From: DASPFV01 sp035620975
Lineage (GTDB): Bacteria > Acidobacteriota > Vicinamibacteria > Vicinamibacterales > 2-12-FULL-66-21
Assembly: GCA_035620975.1 (NCBI GenBank)
Contig: DASPFV010000250.1
Coordinates: forward strand, 1-25,959
DNA: 25,959 nt
Direction: 5' to 3'
The notes under the pieces are model-generated. The model ran no database searches and was not told the origin of the DNA. It was given only the letters and a program-made list of their open reading frames with translations. A program made the position numbers and the translations under genes. This document shows, one piece after another, positions 24,734-25,959 of this stretch (position 1 is the stretch's first letter; each line of letters begins with the position of its first letter).

Positions 24734-25959
24734 TCACCGGTGCGTCATCAGCCAGATGCCCCACTCGCCGGACCTTGGGTTGTGATACGCGATGCGCCGG
24801 CCGTCCGGAGACCACGTGTAATCCTCGACCTGGGGATCCGCCAGCACCCGCCGCATCGATCCCCCCGCGACATCGAGCAGCCAGGCGCCATCACGATCGA
24901 CGTGGAACACGATCCATCGACCGTCGGGCGACACCGCAGGTGCCCGGATCGACCGGCGCTCCCGCGGCGCTTCGAAGAAGCGCTGACGCCCCGTCTCGAT
25001 GTCGAGAATCACGAGCCGATCCTCGAGCCCATAGGCCACACGGCGTCCGTCGGGGAACCACGACGCGCCCCATGGCTGGCCGCGGCGGTGCGAGGTGAGC
25101 CGGCGTTCCGACCGGCTCTCGAGATCCATGGTCCACAGATTCCAGACCTGCGGGTGATCGCTCTCCGCGCGGACGTACGCCAGCATCCGGCCGTCCGGAG
25201 ACCAGCTCGGCACGGCGGCGAAGCCGTTTCCCGTGAGCCGGCGGAGGTTCGATCCATCCTCGTTCGCGACGTAGACTCCGCGCACCCCGTCGCGATCGGA
25301 ATCGAACGCCACGCGCGAGCCGTCAGGCGACGGACGGACATGGAAGTTCCTGGCGGTATCGTTGACGATTCGCGTGATCCGCAGCACGGCGCCCGACGGA
25401 CCCGCGGTCGAGTTGCCACCGCGGGAGTCCGCCAGAGGTTCTTCCTGGAATGACGCGCTGCCGGCATTGGCGGAAGCCGGGCTGTAGTCGATCGGCTCGA
25501 GACCTGCTGCCGGGCGCTCGGCGCGACGTCCCCCCATCGTCCCGGTGCTGCCGGCCGGAGCCGGACCCGGAGGATTGGCTGCCGGAAGGGGTACGGAGGC
25601 CGCCGCGGGCGGTGCGGGCTCACGCGACTCTTCGCCGGCGGGCCGTGGCGCAGATGTCACCACGACATCCCGCTTGATCGGATTCAGGTGCTGTCGTACC
25701 TCGGGCACGAGTACGCCGATGGCCACCAGGGCCGCAACCGGAAGAGCGGCGATGAGCGCGGCGCGTCGTCTCGGAGTCCGGCGCGCGGGCGACAGGTCTG
25801 CCGGATCGCCCAGCTCGCGAGGGCCCTCCGGCAGGGACTCGACCTCGATCTCGATGCTCTCGGCAGGCACGATGGGAATGTCGTGCTGGCGTACCTCCTG
25901 GAAGAGGGGCTCCGCCACGTCGATGACGATCTGTTCGTCGAGCCCTGCCGCACGCGCGT
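24734..25959 (-). CDS. Membrane-anchored PD40 propeller protein (N-terminus beyond right edge)
   Basis: The frame stays open from the stop at 24734 to the window edge, so the N-terminus is missing; a GTG at 25918 is only an internal candidate. The visible part has a polar cytoplasmic segment (GLDEQIVIDVAEPLFQEVRQHD), one membrane helix (RRRAALIAALPVAALVAIGVLV), a Pro/Ala-rich linker, and about five PD40/TolB-like blades, each with SPDGRxxAF/Y-type text (SPDGSRVAFDSD, SPDGRMLAYV, FPDGRRVAYG, SPDGRWIVFH, SPDGRRIAYH). This layout matches kinase- or winged-helix-anchored propellers of acidobacteria, in which the cytoplasmic domain is N-terminal. The propeller is probably periplasmic and binds a ligand or partner. 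The true product name depends on sequence outside the window. Confidence 0.8.
   Translation of the reverse strand, partial: ARAAGLDEQIVIDVAEPLFQEVRQHDIPIVPAESIEIEVESLPEGPRELGDPADLSPARRTPRRRAALIAALPVAALVAIGVLVPEVRQHLNPIKRDVVVTSAPRPAGEESREPAPPAAASVPLPAANPPGPAPAGSTGTMGGRRAERPAAGLEPIDYSPASANAGSASFQEEPLADSRGGNSTAGPSGAVLRITRIVNDTARNFHVRPSPDGSRVAFDSDRDGVRGVYVANEDGSNLRRLTGNGFAAVPSWSPDGRMLAYVRAESDHPQVWNLWTMDLESRSERRLTSHRRGQPWGASWFPDGRRVAYGLEDRLVILDIETGRQRFFEAPRERRSIRAPAVSPDGRWIVFHVDRDGAWLLDVAGGSMRRVLADPQVEDYTWSPDGRRIAYHNPRSGEWGIWLMTHR

Overview
High-GC bacterial chromosome, densely packed with housekeeping and envelope genes. A VWA protein with the layout of the acidobacterial VWFA-related family (TIGR03436), several WD40-like (PD40) propeller pieces, and the GC content suggest Acidobacteriota, perhaps a Vicinamibacteria-type lineage. 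This rests on gene content and style only; no rRNA is present. I see no tRNA, rRNA, CRISPR array, insertion sequence or prophage.

Layout. 1-883 (-): 5' part of acetyl-CoA synthetase. 986-1198 (+): decayed 3' end of a PD40 propeller gene. 1186-4073 (-): inositol-phosphate synthase, a translationally coupled four-cysteine membrane protein, and an ExeA-like AAA ATPase. 4136-4681 (+): small methyltransferase-like protein. 4835-5599 (-): SDR oxidoreductase. 5792-10535 (+): envelope cluster of TonB with an HTH-like N-terminus, an FxLYD-like membrane protein, a VWA protein, a ZIP metal transporter and a double-BON protein. 10571-11380 (-): membrane-anchored protein of unknown function. 11522-14245 (+): DNA polymerase I. 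14273-15073 (-): exported helical-repeat protein. 15173-16510 (+): PcnB-type nucleotidyltransferase. 16780-19367 (-): fatty-acid desaturase followed by a histidine kinase and response regulator. 19543-24653 (-): M23 peptidase, DUF1015 protein, SerA and SerC. 24734-25959 (-): PD40 propeller protein cut by the window edge.

How the genes fit together. SerA and SerC catalyse the first two steps of phosphorylated serine synthesis; a DUF1015 protein lies immediately upstream, and no SerB phosphatase is visible. The desaturase next to a two-TM kinase with almost no periplasmic loop recalls DesK/DesR membrane-fluidity control, though that link is inference. The TonB, VWA, BON and M23 genes all concern the cell envelope.

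The most distinctive signals are: (1) a -10-like hexamer 6-9 nt before nine start codons that lack a usable Shine-Dalgarno, suggesting leaderless transcription; (2) a Pol I with both DxE and YxxxD exonuclease motifs lost and a tyrosine at the ddNTP-selectivity site; (3) an 11-arginine tail on PcnB encoded by a perfect 24-bp palindrome; and (4) the DUF1015-serA-serC cluster. I did not find a wholly new multi-gene system.
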